From Macrostomum hystrix (taxonomy: Eukaryota; Platyhelminthes; Macrostomidae), in NCBI GenBank assembly GCA_950097015.1, contig CATNEN010000029.1:496001-560000 (forward strand): a stretch of 64,000 nucleotides of DNA, given 5' to 3'. The translations under genes and the position numbers were made by a program. The first letter of the stretch is position 1. Each line of letters opens with the position of its first letter. The notes below the pieces were generated by a model. It was not told the DNA's origin, searched no databases, and saw nothing but the letters and a program-made list of their open reading frames with translations. This document shows positions 12,101 to 24,599 of the stretch, piece by piece.

Positions 12101-15100
12101 GACACTCAAAGCTACCAATAAGTATTAGGAGACACTCAAAGCTACCAATAAGTATTAGGAGACACTCAAAGCAACCAATAAGTATTAGGAGACAAATCAA
12201 AAGCTACCAATAAGTATTAGGAGACACTCAAAGCTACCAATCAGTATTAGGAGACACTCAAATCTACCAATCAGTATTAGGAGAACACTCAAAAGCTACC
12301 AATAAGTATTAGGAGACAGTCAAAGCTACCAATAAGTATTAGGAGACACTCAAAGCTACCAATAAGTATTAGGAGACAGTCAAAGCTACCAATAAGTATT
12401 AGGAGACACTCAAAGCTACCAATAAGTATTTGGAGACACTCAAAGCTACCAATAAGTATTAGGAGACACTCAAAGCTACCAATAAGTATTAGGAGACAAA
12501 TCAAAAGCTACCAATAAGTATTAGGAGACACTCAAAGCTACCAATAAGTATTAGGAGACACTCAAAGCAACCAATAAGTATAGGAGACAATCAAAGCTAC
12601 CAATAAGTTATTAGGAGACACTCAAAGCTACCAATCAAGTATTAGGAGACACTCAAAGCTACCAATCAGTATTAGGAGACACTCAAAGCTACCAATAAGT
12701 ATATTAGGAGACACTCAAGCTACCAATCAGTATTAGGAGACAGCTCAAAGCTACCAATAAGTATTAGGAGACACTCAAAGCTACCGATAAGTATTAGGAG
12801 ACACTCAAAGCTACCGATAAGTATTAGGAGACACTCAAAGCTACCGATAAGTATTAGGAGACACTCAAAGCTACCAATAAGTATTAGGAGACACTCAAGC
12901 TACCAATAAGTATTAGGAGACACTCAAAGCTACCGATAAGTATTAGGAGACACTCAAAGCTACCGATAAGTATTAGGAGACACTCAAAGCTACCGATAAG
13001 TATTAGGAGACACTCAAAGATACCAATAAGTATTAGGAGACACTCAAAGCTACCGATAAGTATTAGGAGTACACTCAAAGCTACCAATCAGTATTAGGAG
13101 ACACTCAAAGCTACCAATCAGTATTAGGAGACACTCAAAGCAACCAATAAGTATTAGGAGACACTCAAAGCTACCAATAAGTATTAGGAGACACTCAAAG
13201 CAACCAATAAGTATTAGGAGACACTCAAAGCTACCAATAAGTATTAGGAGACACTCAAAGCTACCAATAAGTAGTAGGAGACACTCAAAGCAACCAATAA
13301 GTATTAGGAGACACTCAAAGCAACCAATAAGTATTAGGAGACACTCAAAGCTACCAATAAGTATTAGGAGACACTCAAAGCTACAATAAGTATTAGGAGA
13401 CACTCAAAGCTACCAAGAGGTATTAGGAGACACTCAAGCTACCAATAAGTATTAGGAGACACTTGAAGCTACCAATAAGTATTAGGAGACACTCACTCAA
13501 AGCTACCGATAAGTATTAGGAGACACTCAAAGCTACCAATAAGTATTAGGAGACACTCAAAGCTACCGATAAGTATTATGGAGACACTCAAAGCTACCAA
13601 TAAGTATTAGGAGACACTCAAAGCTACAAGAGGTATTAGGAGACACTCAAAGCTACCAATAATGTATTAGGAGACACTTAAAGCTACCAATAAGTATAGA
13701 GACAATCAAAGCTACCAATAAGGATTAGGAGACACTCAAAGCAACCAATAAGTATTAGGAGACACTCAAAGCTACCAATAAGTATTAGGAGACACCAAAG
13801 CTACCGATAAGTATTAGAGACACTCAAGGCAACCAATAAGTATTAGGAGACACTCAAAAGCTACCATAAGTATAGGAGACACTCAAAGCTACAATAAAGT
13901 ATTAGGAGACACTCAAAGCTACCAATAAGTATTAGGAGACAATCAAAGCTACACAATCAGTATTAGGAGACACTCAAAGCAACCAATAAGTATTAGGAGA
14001 CACTCAAAGCTACCAATAAGTATTAGGAGACACTCAAAAGCTACCGATAAGTATTAGGAGACACTCAAAGCTACCAATAAGTATTAGGAGACACTCAAAG
14101 CTACCAAGAGGTATTAGGAGACACTCAAAGCTACCAATAAGTATTAGGAGGACAAATCAAAGCTACCAATCAGTATTAGGAGACACTCAAAGCTACCAAT
14201 AAGTATTAGGAGACACTCAAAGCTACCGATAAGTCTTAGGAGACACTCAAAGCTACCAATAAGTATTAGGAGACAGTCAAAGCAACCAATAAGTATTAGG
14301 AGACACTCAAAGCTACCAATAAGTATTAGGAGACCACTCAAAGCTACCAATAAGTATTAGGAGACACTCAAAGCAACCAATAAGTATTAGGAGACACTCA
14401 AAGCAACCAATAAGTATTAGGAGACACTCAAAGCTACCAATAAGTATTAGGAGACACTCAAAGCAACCAATAAGTATTAGGAGACACTCAAAGCTACCAA
14501 TAAGTATTAGGAGACACTCAAAGCTACCGATAAGTATTAGGAGACACTCAAAGCTACCAATAAGTATTAGGAGACACTCAAAGCTACCAAGAGGTATTAG
14601 GAGACACTCAAAGCTACCAATACGTATTAGGAGACAAATCAAAGCTACCAATCAGTATTAGGAGACACTCAAAGCTACCAATAAGTATTAGGAGACACTC
14701 AAAGCTACCGATAAGTATTAGGAGACACTCAAAGCTACCAATAAGTATTAGGAGACACTCAAAGCAACCAATAAGTATTAGGAGACACTCAAAGCTACCA
14801 ATAAGTATTAGGAGACACTCAAAGCTACCAATCAGTATTAGGAGACACTCAAAGCTACCACTAGTATTTGGAGACACTCAAAGCTACCAAGAGGTATTAG
14901 GAGACACTCAAAGCTACCAATAAGTATTAGGAGACACTTAAAGCTACCAATAAGTATTAGGAGACACTCAAAGCTACCGATAAGTATTAGGAGACACTCA
15001 AAGCTACCAATAAGTATTAGGAGACACTCAAAGCTACCGATAAGTATTAGGAGACACTCAAAGCTACCAATAAGTATTAGGAGACACTCAAAGCTACCAA

Positions 15101-18100
15101 TAAGTATTAGGAGACACTCAAAGCTACCAATAAGTATTAGGAGACACTCAAGCTACCAATAAGTATTAGGAGACAATCAAAGCTACCAATAAGTATTAGG
15201 AGACACTTAAAGCTACCAATAAGTATTAGGAGACATCTTAAAGCTACCAATAAGTATTAGGAGACAAATCAAAGCTACCAATAAGTATTAGGAGACACTC
15301 AAAGCTACCAATAAGTATTAGGAGACACTCAAGGCAACCAATAAGTATTAGGAGACAAATCAAAGCTACCAATAAGTATTAGGAGACACTCAAAGCTACC
15401 AATCAGTATTAGGAGACAGTCAAAGCTACCAATAAGTATTAGGAGACACTCAAAGCTACAATAAGTATTTGGAGACACTCAAAGCTAACAATAAGTATTA
15501 GGAGACATTCAAAGCTACCAATAAGTATTAGGAGACACTCAAAGCTACCAATAAGTATTAGGAGACAGTCAAAGCTACCAATAAGTATTAGGAGACACTC
15601 AAAGCTACCAATAAGTATTAGGAGACACTCAAAGCTACCAATAAGTATTAGGAGACACTCAAAGCTACCAATAAGTATTAGGAGACAAATCAAAGCTACC
15701 AATAAGTATTAAGAGACACTCAAAGCTACCAATAAGTATTAGGAGACACTCAAAGCAACCAATAAGTATTAGGAGACAATCAAAGCTACCAATAAGTATT
15801 AGGAGACACTCAAAGCTACCAATCAGTATTAGGAGACACTCAAGCTACCAATCAGTATTAGGAGACACTCAAAGCTACCAATAAGTATTAGGAGACACTC
15901 AAGCTACCAATCAGTATTAGGAGACAAATCAAAGCTACCAATCAGTATTAGGAGACACTCAAAGCTACCAATAAGTATTAGGAGACACTCAAAGCTACCG
16001 ATAAGTATTAGGAGACACTCAAAGCTACCGATAAGTATTAGGAGACACTCAAAGCTACCAATCAGTATTAGGAGACACTCAAAGCTACCAATCAGTATTA
16101 GGAGACACTCAAAGCAACCAATAAGTATTAGGAGACACTCAAAGCTACCAATAAGTATTAGGAGACACTCAAAGCTACCAAGAGGTATTAGGAGACACTC
16201 AAAGCTACCAATAAGTATTAGGAGACACTTAAAGCTACCAATAAGTATTAGGAGACAAATCAAAGCTACCAATAAGGATTAGGAGACACTCAAAGCAACC
16301 AATAAGTATTAGGAGACACTCAAAGCTACCAATAAGTATTAGGAGACACTCAAAGCTACCGATAAGTATTAGGAGACACTCAAGGCAACAATAAGTATTA
16401 GGAGACACTCAAAGCTACCAATAAGTATTAGGAGACACTCAAAGCTACCAATAAGTATTAGGAGACACTCAAAGCTACCAATAAGTATTAGGAGACAATC
16501 AAAGCTACCAATCAGTATTAGGAGACACTCAAAGCAACCAATAAGTATTAGGAGACACTCAAAGCTACCAATAAGTATTAGGAGACACTCAAAGCTACCG
16601 ATAAGTATTAGGAGACACTCAAAGCTACCAATAAGTAGTAGGAGACACTCAAAGCTACCAAGAGGTATTAGGAGACACTCAAAGCTACCAATAAGTATTA
16701 GGAGACAAATCAAAGCTACCAATCAGTATTAGGAGACACTCAAAGCTACCAATAAGTATTAGGAGACACTCAAAGCTACCGATAAGTATTAGGAGACACT
16801 CAAAGCTACCAATAAGTATTAGGAGACAGTCAAAGCAACCAATAAGTATTAGGAGACACTCAAAGCTACCAATAAGTATTAGGAGACACTCAAAGCTACC
16901 AATAAGTATTAGGAGACACTCAAAGCAACCAATAAGTATTAGGAGACACTCAAAGCAACCAATAAGTATTAGGAGACACTCAAAGCTACCAATAAGTATT
17001 AGGAGACACTCAAAGCAACCAATAAGTATTAGGAGACACTCAAAGCTACCAATAAGTATTAGGAGACACTCAAAGCTACCGATAAGTATTAGGAGGCACT
17101 CAAAGCTACCAATAAGTATTAGAGACACTCAAAGCTACCAAGAGGTATTAGGAGACACTCAAAGCTACCAATAAGTATTAGGAGACAAATCAAAGCTACC
17201 AATCAGTATTAGGAGACACTCAAAGCTACCAATAAGTATTAGGAGACACTCAAAGCTACCGATAAGTATTAGGAGACACTCAAAGCTACCAATAAGTATT
17301 AGGAGACACTCAAAGCAACCAATAAGTATTAGGAGACACTCAAAGCTACCAATAAGTATTAGGAGACACTCAAAGCTACCAATCAGTATTAGGAGACACT
17401 CAAAGCTACCAATAAGTATTTGGAGACACTCAAAGCTACCAAGAGGTATTAGGAGACACTCAAAGCTACCAATAAGTATTAGGAGACACTTAAAGCTACC
17501 AATAAGTATTAGGAGACACTCAAAGCTACCGATAAGTATTAGGAGACACTCAAAGCTACCAATAAGTATTAGGAGACACTCAAAGCTACCGATAAGTATT
17601 AGGAGACACTCAAAGCTACCAATAAGTATTAGGAGACACTCAAAGCTACCAATAAGTATTAGGAGACACTCAAAGCTACCAATAAGTATTAGGAGACACT
17701 CAAAGCTACCAATAAGTATTAGGAGACAATCAAAGCTACCAATAAGTATTAGGAGACACTTAAGCTACCAATAAGTATTAGGAGACACTTAAAGCTACCA
17801 ATAAGTATTAGGAGACAAATCAAAGCTACCAATAAGTATTAGGAGACACTCAAAGCTACCAATAAGTATTAGGAGACACTCAAGGCAACCAATAAGTATT
17901 AGGAGACAAATCAAAGCTACCAATAAGTATTAGGAGACACTCAAAGCTACCAATCAGTATTAGGAGACAGTCAAAGCTACCAATAAGTATTAGGAGACAC
18001 TCAAAGCTACCAATAAGTATTTGGAGACACTCAAAGCTACCAATAAGTATTAGGAGACATTCAAAGCTACCAATAAGTATTAGGAGACACTCAAAGCTAC

Positions 18101-21100
18101 CAATAAGTATTAGGAGACAGTCAAAGCTACCAATAAGTATTAGGAGACACTCAAAGCTACCAATAAGTATTAGGAGACACTCAAAGCTACCAATAAGTAT
18201 TAGGAGACACTCAAAGCTACCAATAAGTATTAGGAGACAAATCAAAGCTACCAATAAGTATTAAGAGACACTCAAAGCTACCAATAAGTATTAGGAGACA
18301 CTCAAAGCAACCAATAAGTATTAGGAGACAAATCAAAGCTACCAATAGTATTAGGAGACACTCAAAGCTACCAATCAGTATTAGGAGACACTCAAAGCTA
18401 CCAATCAGTATTAGGAGACACTCAAAGCTACCAATAAGTATTAGGAGACACTCAAAGCTACCAATCAGTATTAGGAGACAAATCAAAGCTACCAATCAGT
18501 ATTAGGAGACACTCAAAGCTACCAATAAGTATTAGGAGACACTCAAAGCTACCGATAAGTATTAGGAGACACTCAAAGCTACCGATAAGTATTAGGAGAC
18601 ACTCAAAGCTACCAATAAGTATTAGGAGACACTCAAAGCTACCAAGAGGTATTAGGAGACACTCAAAGCTACCAATAAGTATTAGGAGACACTCAAAGCT
18701 ACCGATAAGTATTAGGAGACACTCAAAGCTACCAATCCGTATTAGGAGACACTCAAAGCTACCAATAAGTATTAGGAGACACTCAAAGCTACCAATAAGT
18801 ATTAGGAGACAAATCAAAGCTACCAATAAGTATTAGGAGACACTCCAAGCTACCAATAAGTATTAGGAGACACTCAAGCAACCAATAAGTATTAGGAGAC
18901 AATCAAAGCTACCAATAAGTATTAGGAGACACTCAAAGCTACCAATCAGTATTAGGAGACACTCAAAGCTACCAATCAGTATTAGGAGACACTCAAAGCT
19001 ACCAATAAGTATTAGGAGACACTCAAGCTACCAATCAGTATTAGGAGACAAATCAAAGCTACCAATCAGTATTAGGAGACACTCAAAGCTACCAATCAGT
19101 ATTAGGAGACACTCAAAGCTACCAATAAGTATTAGGAGACACTCAAAGCAACCAATAAGTATTAGGAGACAAATCAAAGCTAACCAATCAGTATTAGGAG
19201 ACACTCAAAGCTACCAATAAGTATTAGGAGACACTCAAAGCAACCAATAAGTATTAGGAGACAAATCAAAGCTACCAATAAGTATTTGGAGACACTCAAA
19301 GCTACCAATAAGTATTAGGAGACACTCAAAGCAACCAATAAGTATTAGGAGACAAATCAAAGCTACCAATAAGTATTAGGAGACACTCAAAGCTACCAAT
19401 CAGTATTAGGAGACACTCAAAGCTACCAATCAGTATTAGGAGACACTCAAAGCTACCAATAAGTATTAGGAGACACTCAAAGCTACCAATCAGTATTAGG
19501 AGACAAATCAAAGCTACCAATCAGTATTAGGAGACACTCAAAGCTACCAATCAGTATTAGGAGACACTCAAAGCTACCAATAAGTATTAGGAGACACTCA
19601 AAGCTACCGATAAGTATTAGGAGACACTCAAAGCTACCAATAAGTATTAGGAGACACTCAAAGCTACCAAGAGGTATTAGGAGACACTCAAAGCTACCAA
19701 TAAGTATTAGGAGACACTCAAAGCTACCAATAAGTATTAGGAGACACTCAAAGCTACCAATCAGTATTAGGAGACACTCAAAGCTACCAATAAGTATTAG
19801 GAGACACTCAAAGCAACCAATAAGTATTAGGAGACACTCAAAGCTACCAATAAGTATTAGGAGACACTCAAAGCTACCAATAAGTATTAGGAGACACTCA
19901 AAGCAACCAATAAGTATTAGGAGACACTCAAAGCTACCAATAAGTATTAGGAGACACTCAAAGCTACCAATAAGTATTAGGAGACACTCAAAGCTACCAA
20001 GAGGTATTAGGAGACACTCAAAGCTACCAATAAGTATTAGGAGACACTCAAAGCTACCAATAAGTATTAGGAGACACTCAAAGCTACCGATAAGTATTAG
20101 GAGACACTCAAAGCTACCAATAAGTATTAGGAGACACTCAAAGCTACCGATAAGTATTAGGAGACACTCAAAGCTACCAATAAGTATTAGGAGACACTCA
20201 AAGCTACCAATAAGTATTAGGAGACACTTAAAGCTACCAATAAGTATTAGGAGACACTCAAAGCTACCAATAAGTATTAGGAGACAATCAAAGCTACCAA
20301 TAAGTATTAGGAGACACTCAAAGCTACCAATAAGTATTAGGAGACACTTAAAGCTACCAATAAGTATTAGGAGACAAATCAAAGCTACCAATAAGTATTA
20401 GGAGACACTCAAAGCTACCAATCAGTATTAGGAGGACACTCAAAGCTACCAATCAGTATTAGGAGACACTCAAAGCTACCAATAAGTATTAGGAGACAGT
20501 CAAAGCTACCAATAAGTATTAGGAGACACTCAAAGCTACCAATAAGTATTAGGAGACACTCAAAGCTACCAATAAGTATTAGGAGACAGTCAAAGCTACC
20601 AATAAGTATTAGGAGACACTCAAAGCTACCAATAAGTATTAGGAGACACTCAAAGCTACCAATAAGTATTAGGAGACACTCAAGCTACCAATAAGTATTA
20701 GGAGACACTCAAAGCTACCAATAAGTATTAGGAGACACTCAAAGCTACCAATAAGTATTAGGAGACAATCAAAGCTACCAATAAGTATTAGGAGACACTT
20801 AAAGCTACCAATAAGTATTAGGAGACACTTAAAGCTACCAATAAGTATTAGGAGACAAATCAAAGCTACCAATAAGTATTAGGAGACACTCAAAGCTACC
20901 AATAAGTATTAGGAGACACTCAAAGCAACCAATAAGTATTAGGAGACAAATGAAAGCTACCAATAAGTATTAGGAGACACTCAAAGCTACCAATCAGTAT
21001 TAGGAGACACTCAAAGCTACCAATCAGTATTAGGAGACACTCAAAGCTACCAATAAGTATTAGGAAGACACTCAAAGCTACCAATCAGTATTAGGAGACA

Positions 21101-22705
21101 AATCAAAGCTACCAATCAGTATTAGGAGACACTCAAAGCTACCAATAAGTATTAGGAGACACTCAAAGCTACCAATAAGTATTAGGAGACACTCAAAGCT
21201 ACCGATAAGTATTAGGAGACACTCAAAGCTACCAATAAGTATTAGGAGACACTCAAAGCTACCAAGAGGTATTAGGAGACACTCAAAGCTACCAATAAGT
21301 ATTAGGAGACACTCAAAGCTACCGATAAGTATTAGGAGACACTCAAAGCTACCAATCAGTATTAGGAGACACTCAAAGCTACCAATAAGTATTAGGAGAC
21401 ACTCAAAGCAACCAATAAGTATTAGGAGACACTCAAAGCTACCAATAAGTATTAGGAGACACTCAAAGCAACCAATAAGTATTAGGAGACACTCAAAGCA
21501 ACCAATAAGTATTAGGAGACACTCAAAGCTACCAATAAGTATTAGGAGACACTCAAAGCTACCAATAAGTATTAGGAGACACTCAAAGCTTCCAAGAGGT
21601 ATTAGGAGACACTCAAAGCTACCAATAAGTATAGGAGACACCTAAAGCTACCAATAAGTATTAGGAGACACTCAAAGCTACCGATAAGTATTAGGAGACA
21701 CTCAAAGCTACCGATAAGTATTAGGAGACACTCAAAGCTACCAATAAGTATTAGGAGACACTCAAAGCTACCAATAAGTATTAGGAGACACTCAAAGCTA
21801 CCGATAAGTATTAGGAGACACTCAAAGCTACCAATCAGTATTAGGAGACACTCAAAGCTACCAATAAGTATTAGGAGACACTCAAAGCTACCAATAAGTA
21901 TTAGGAGACACTCAAAGCTACCAATAAGTATTAGGAGACACTCAAAGCAACCAATAAGTATTAGGAGACACTCAAAGCAACCAATAAGTATTAGGAGACA
22001 CTCAAAGCTACCAATAAGTATTAGGAGACACTCAAAGCTACCAATAAGTATTAGGAGACACTCAAAGCTACCAAGAGGTATTAGGAGACACTCAAAGCTA
22101 CCAATAAGTATTAGGAGACACTTAAAGCTACCAATAAGTATTAGGAGACACTCAAAGCTACCGATAAGTATTAGGAGACACTCAAAGCTACCAATAAGTA
22201 TTAGGAGACACTCAAAGCTACCGATAAGTATTAGGAGACACTCAAAGCTACCAATAAGTATTAGGAGACACTCAAAGCTACCAATAAGTATTAGGAGACA
22301 CTCAAAGCTACCAATAAGTATTAGGAGACACTCAAAGCTACCAATAAGTATTAGGAGACACTCAAAGCTACCAATAAGTATTAGGAGACACTCAAAGCTA
22401 CCAATAAGTATTAGGAGACACTCAAAGCTACCAATAAGTATTAGGAGACACTCAAAGCTACCAATAAGTATTAGGAGACACTCAAAGCTACCAATAAGTA
22501 TTAGGAGACACTCAAAGCTACCAATAAGTATTAGGAGACACTTAAAGCTACCAATAAGTATTAGGAGACACTCAAAGCTACCAATAAGTATTAGGAGACA
22601 CTCAAAGCTACCAATAAGTATTAGGAGACACTCAAAGCTACCAATAAGTATTAGGAGACACTCAAAGCAGAGGTATTAGGAGACACTCAAAGCTACCAAA
22701 AGGAG
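9183..22705. repeat. 13.5-kb satellite array, 30-bp unit with higher-order structure
   Basis: About 450 copies of a 30-bp unit built on CTACCAATAAGTATTAGG plus AGACACTCAAAG. Recurrent variants are CTACCGATAAG, CAACCAATAAG, CTACCAAGAGG, ACAAATCAAAG, ACAGTCAAAG and ACACTTAAAG. The order of variants recurs over long distances: the AAGAGG/CTTAAAG/CCGATAAG series at about 14,886 is found again at 17,431, and the AATCAG/ACAGTC/TATTTGG series at 15,402 again at 17,951, about 2.55 kb apart. The left part (to about 14 kb) has many one-base indels; the right part is far more uniform. Because 30 is a multiple of three, minus-strand frames of up to 302 codons stay open; these are not genes. Confidence 0.97.
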
Positions 22706-22785
22706 AATTAACCACGTCGTGTTACGAGATACTTTCAAAGCCAATGGGTATTTGGAGACATTCAAATGCTTTAAACATCAAGAAC
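22706..22785. repeat. Degenerate satellite monomers at the array edge
   Basis: GAGATACTTTCAAAGCCAAT and TTTGGAGACATTCAAATGC are diverged forms of the 30-bp unit, lying just beyond the regular array. They look like old copies that escaped homogenisation. Confidence 0.6.
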
Positions 22786-23019
22786 TGATTGAGCAAAGTG
22801 CATTTCGTGAAAAGTTGAGTGTTGTAAAATTTAGATTGCAGTGCATCCCTTTTGAATATGATATATTCTATGTGCGGTCTTGCATCTCGATTGACTTCTG
22901 TTCTCTCTATACCATAGACGTTGAATTGCAATATTTACAAGTTTTGCTAGTGGAATTTTCCATGAGGAACACTTGAAAGGAGAGAATCATTCTAGCGGTG
23001 AAGTATATTGGACGCTGAT

Positions 23020-24541
23020 ATGCAGCCAGCCCGAGCCGACTGCGGCGGTAGCCAGCAGCGCCAGCGCCAGATGCTGTGGCGACATATGTACGCCAGACGA
23101 CTCGGCAAAACGCCCTGCAGCGATCGACAACGCGTGCTGCAAGCGAAACTCTACCGATTTCTGGATGACAAACGTTCAGCTGCAGCGCCTAAGATAGTGG
23201 ATTCTAGTCGATACTGAGAGCGATAAACACAGTAAGAGCGAGCTGGCGTTGTCCACAGCAAGGCTATGGGGCAGATGCAGATCATTCAATAAGAGCTGGG
23301 AATCGAACCCCTGACCTCAAGTCAGTTGTGTCGTGGAGTCTGGCGTTCTACCGACTAGGCTGCATCCCCCTATTTCATTTCTAGGGATATTTTCAAAATT
23401 GTACTTTATTGAAGCTAATCATCTTACTGAACTCTTAATTGTTGCCCTTTAGAGACTGCCCCGAGCGTTGAGTTGCAGAGACGCGGTCTACTGTTAGACG
23501 CCATCGCGTCTCTGGATCAAATGTCTGGATTCAAAGCCCCGATAGCCTTGAAATTCGCCAGCAACACCAATGCCGGTACAGAGACGCCTGAAGCTCAACC
23601 TTGTAACATCGCACCAGAACATCACCACCTGGTGCAGCACTCTCAGAAACTCACCCAGCAACTGCAAAACATTGCTCTCGCTTGCAATCCGACAGTCAAA
23701 GCCAGAGGCGGCGTCAAATTTAACTGCGCTGAAACGCAGTTGGCGCAGAGAGCAGACGCCCTACGTCGCCTGATAGATCGGATGCAGCAGACGCATGCTC
23801 GTCTTCAAATGCGTCGACAGCGTCAATGGCGATTACTCTTGCGAAAGCGAACGATTGTTTTTGCGCCTTCCTAACAATAAGTCGGATTTCAACGTTTGTG
23901 ATTTTTGTCAGAAGCAGCAGCAGCAGCAGACGCTGCAAGCTGGGCAGCAGCGCAAGCGTGACCCCGTAGTCCAACAAGTGAAGCACTCCAGAGCTGCGCT
24001 CATTGGTGATTCAATATTTAATGTCAGCTGCACTGGAAAAAAGCACAGGTAATTTCACGCTTGGCCTACTGATATTTGTGAGCTAATATAGCTAATAGGG
24101 TAAATTGTTTGTAGCTAATGTAGTATAGCTTGCGTGAAGCCCATGATGCTTCTAAGATACGATTTTTACGAAAAATTGACTACTGGACACCGTTATCGAT
24201 GGAGAATTCGCTAAATCACGGAGTCAAATCAATCCAACATCCGTTGCGCGCGATTGCAGCTATGGCCGCATGATTCTACCAACTGACGGCGACGGCCCAA
24301 ACGTAGCCAACCAACTACGTCGTCGGCACCGAGTGACTGCATGTCGCGAAGCAATGCGCGCCGACACTCTCGAATTTGCCAACGAGCTGGAGGAGATGTG
24401 GGAGACTATCGAGAAAGCGCGTATGAATCGCGACATTGATGTCGCGAGAAAAAGGCTGACTCGAGTTCTGCGCCAGCGTTACTAAGAATACGTCGAAAAG
24501 CCGCGCGAAGCTGCAAAGACCCATCGCAGCCGATTCCGCAG
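23020..24541 (+). pseudogene. Candidate gene or pseudogene, exon-like blocks with broken frames
   Basis: Four stretches have the GC-rich codon use of real exons here. Block a, 23020-23217, starts MQPARADCGGSQQRQRQMLW. Block b, 23453-23874, follows a TTGCCCTTTAG acceptor. Block c, 23795-24048, is open in the next frame, contains NVCDFCQKQQQQQ and ends at a CAG|GTAATT donor. Block d runs from an acceptor at 24156; it starts YDFYEKLTTGHRYRW in phase with block c, then must change frame to continue as the helical, charged LEFANELEEMWETIEKARM. An in-frame TAA at 24483 is followed by 19 more codon-like triplets up to a CAG|GTGAAT donor at 24541. At least two frameshifts and one stop break it. I do not recognise the family. 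It is either a pseudogene or a real gene with residual assembly indels. Confidence 0.4.
23285..23372 (-). mobile_element. tRNA-like SINE head
   Basis: The minus strand reads TAGTCGGTAGAACG (A-box-like) and GGGGTTCGATTCC (B box, plus 23299-23310) at tRNA spacing. The ends do not pair as an acceptor stem. It sits between blocks a and b of the candidate gene, so it would be intronic. Confidence 0.5.
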
Positions 24542-24599
24542 GTGAATAACAATATCGATGATACAGAATCTCGAGGGAGGTCCTGGCCATCGGCACAGT

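Noticed and set aside
12289-21641. Many minus-strand open frames of up to 302 codons with a 10-residue repeat
   Set aside because: They arise because the 30-bp satellite unit is a multiple of three and lacks stops in that frame. They are interrupted wherever a unit has an indel, and have no start context or splice structure.
1-22705. CRISPR array
   Set aside because: The repeats are head to tail without unique spacers, the genome is eukaryotic and no cas genes are present.
22719-22976. 85-codon plus-strand frame just after the satellite
   Set aside because: Its first part is degenerate satellite monomers, and the rest is A/T-rich with no domain or splice site.
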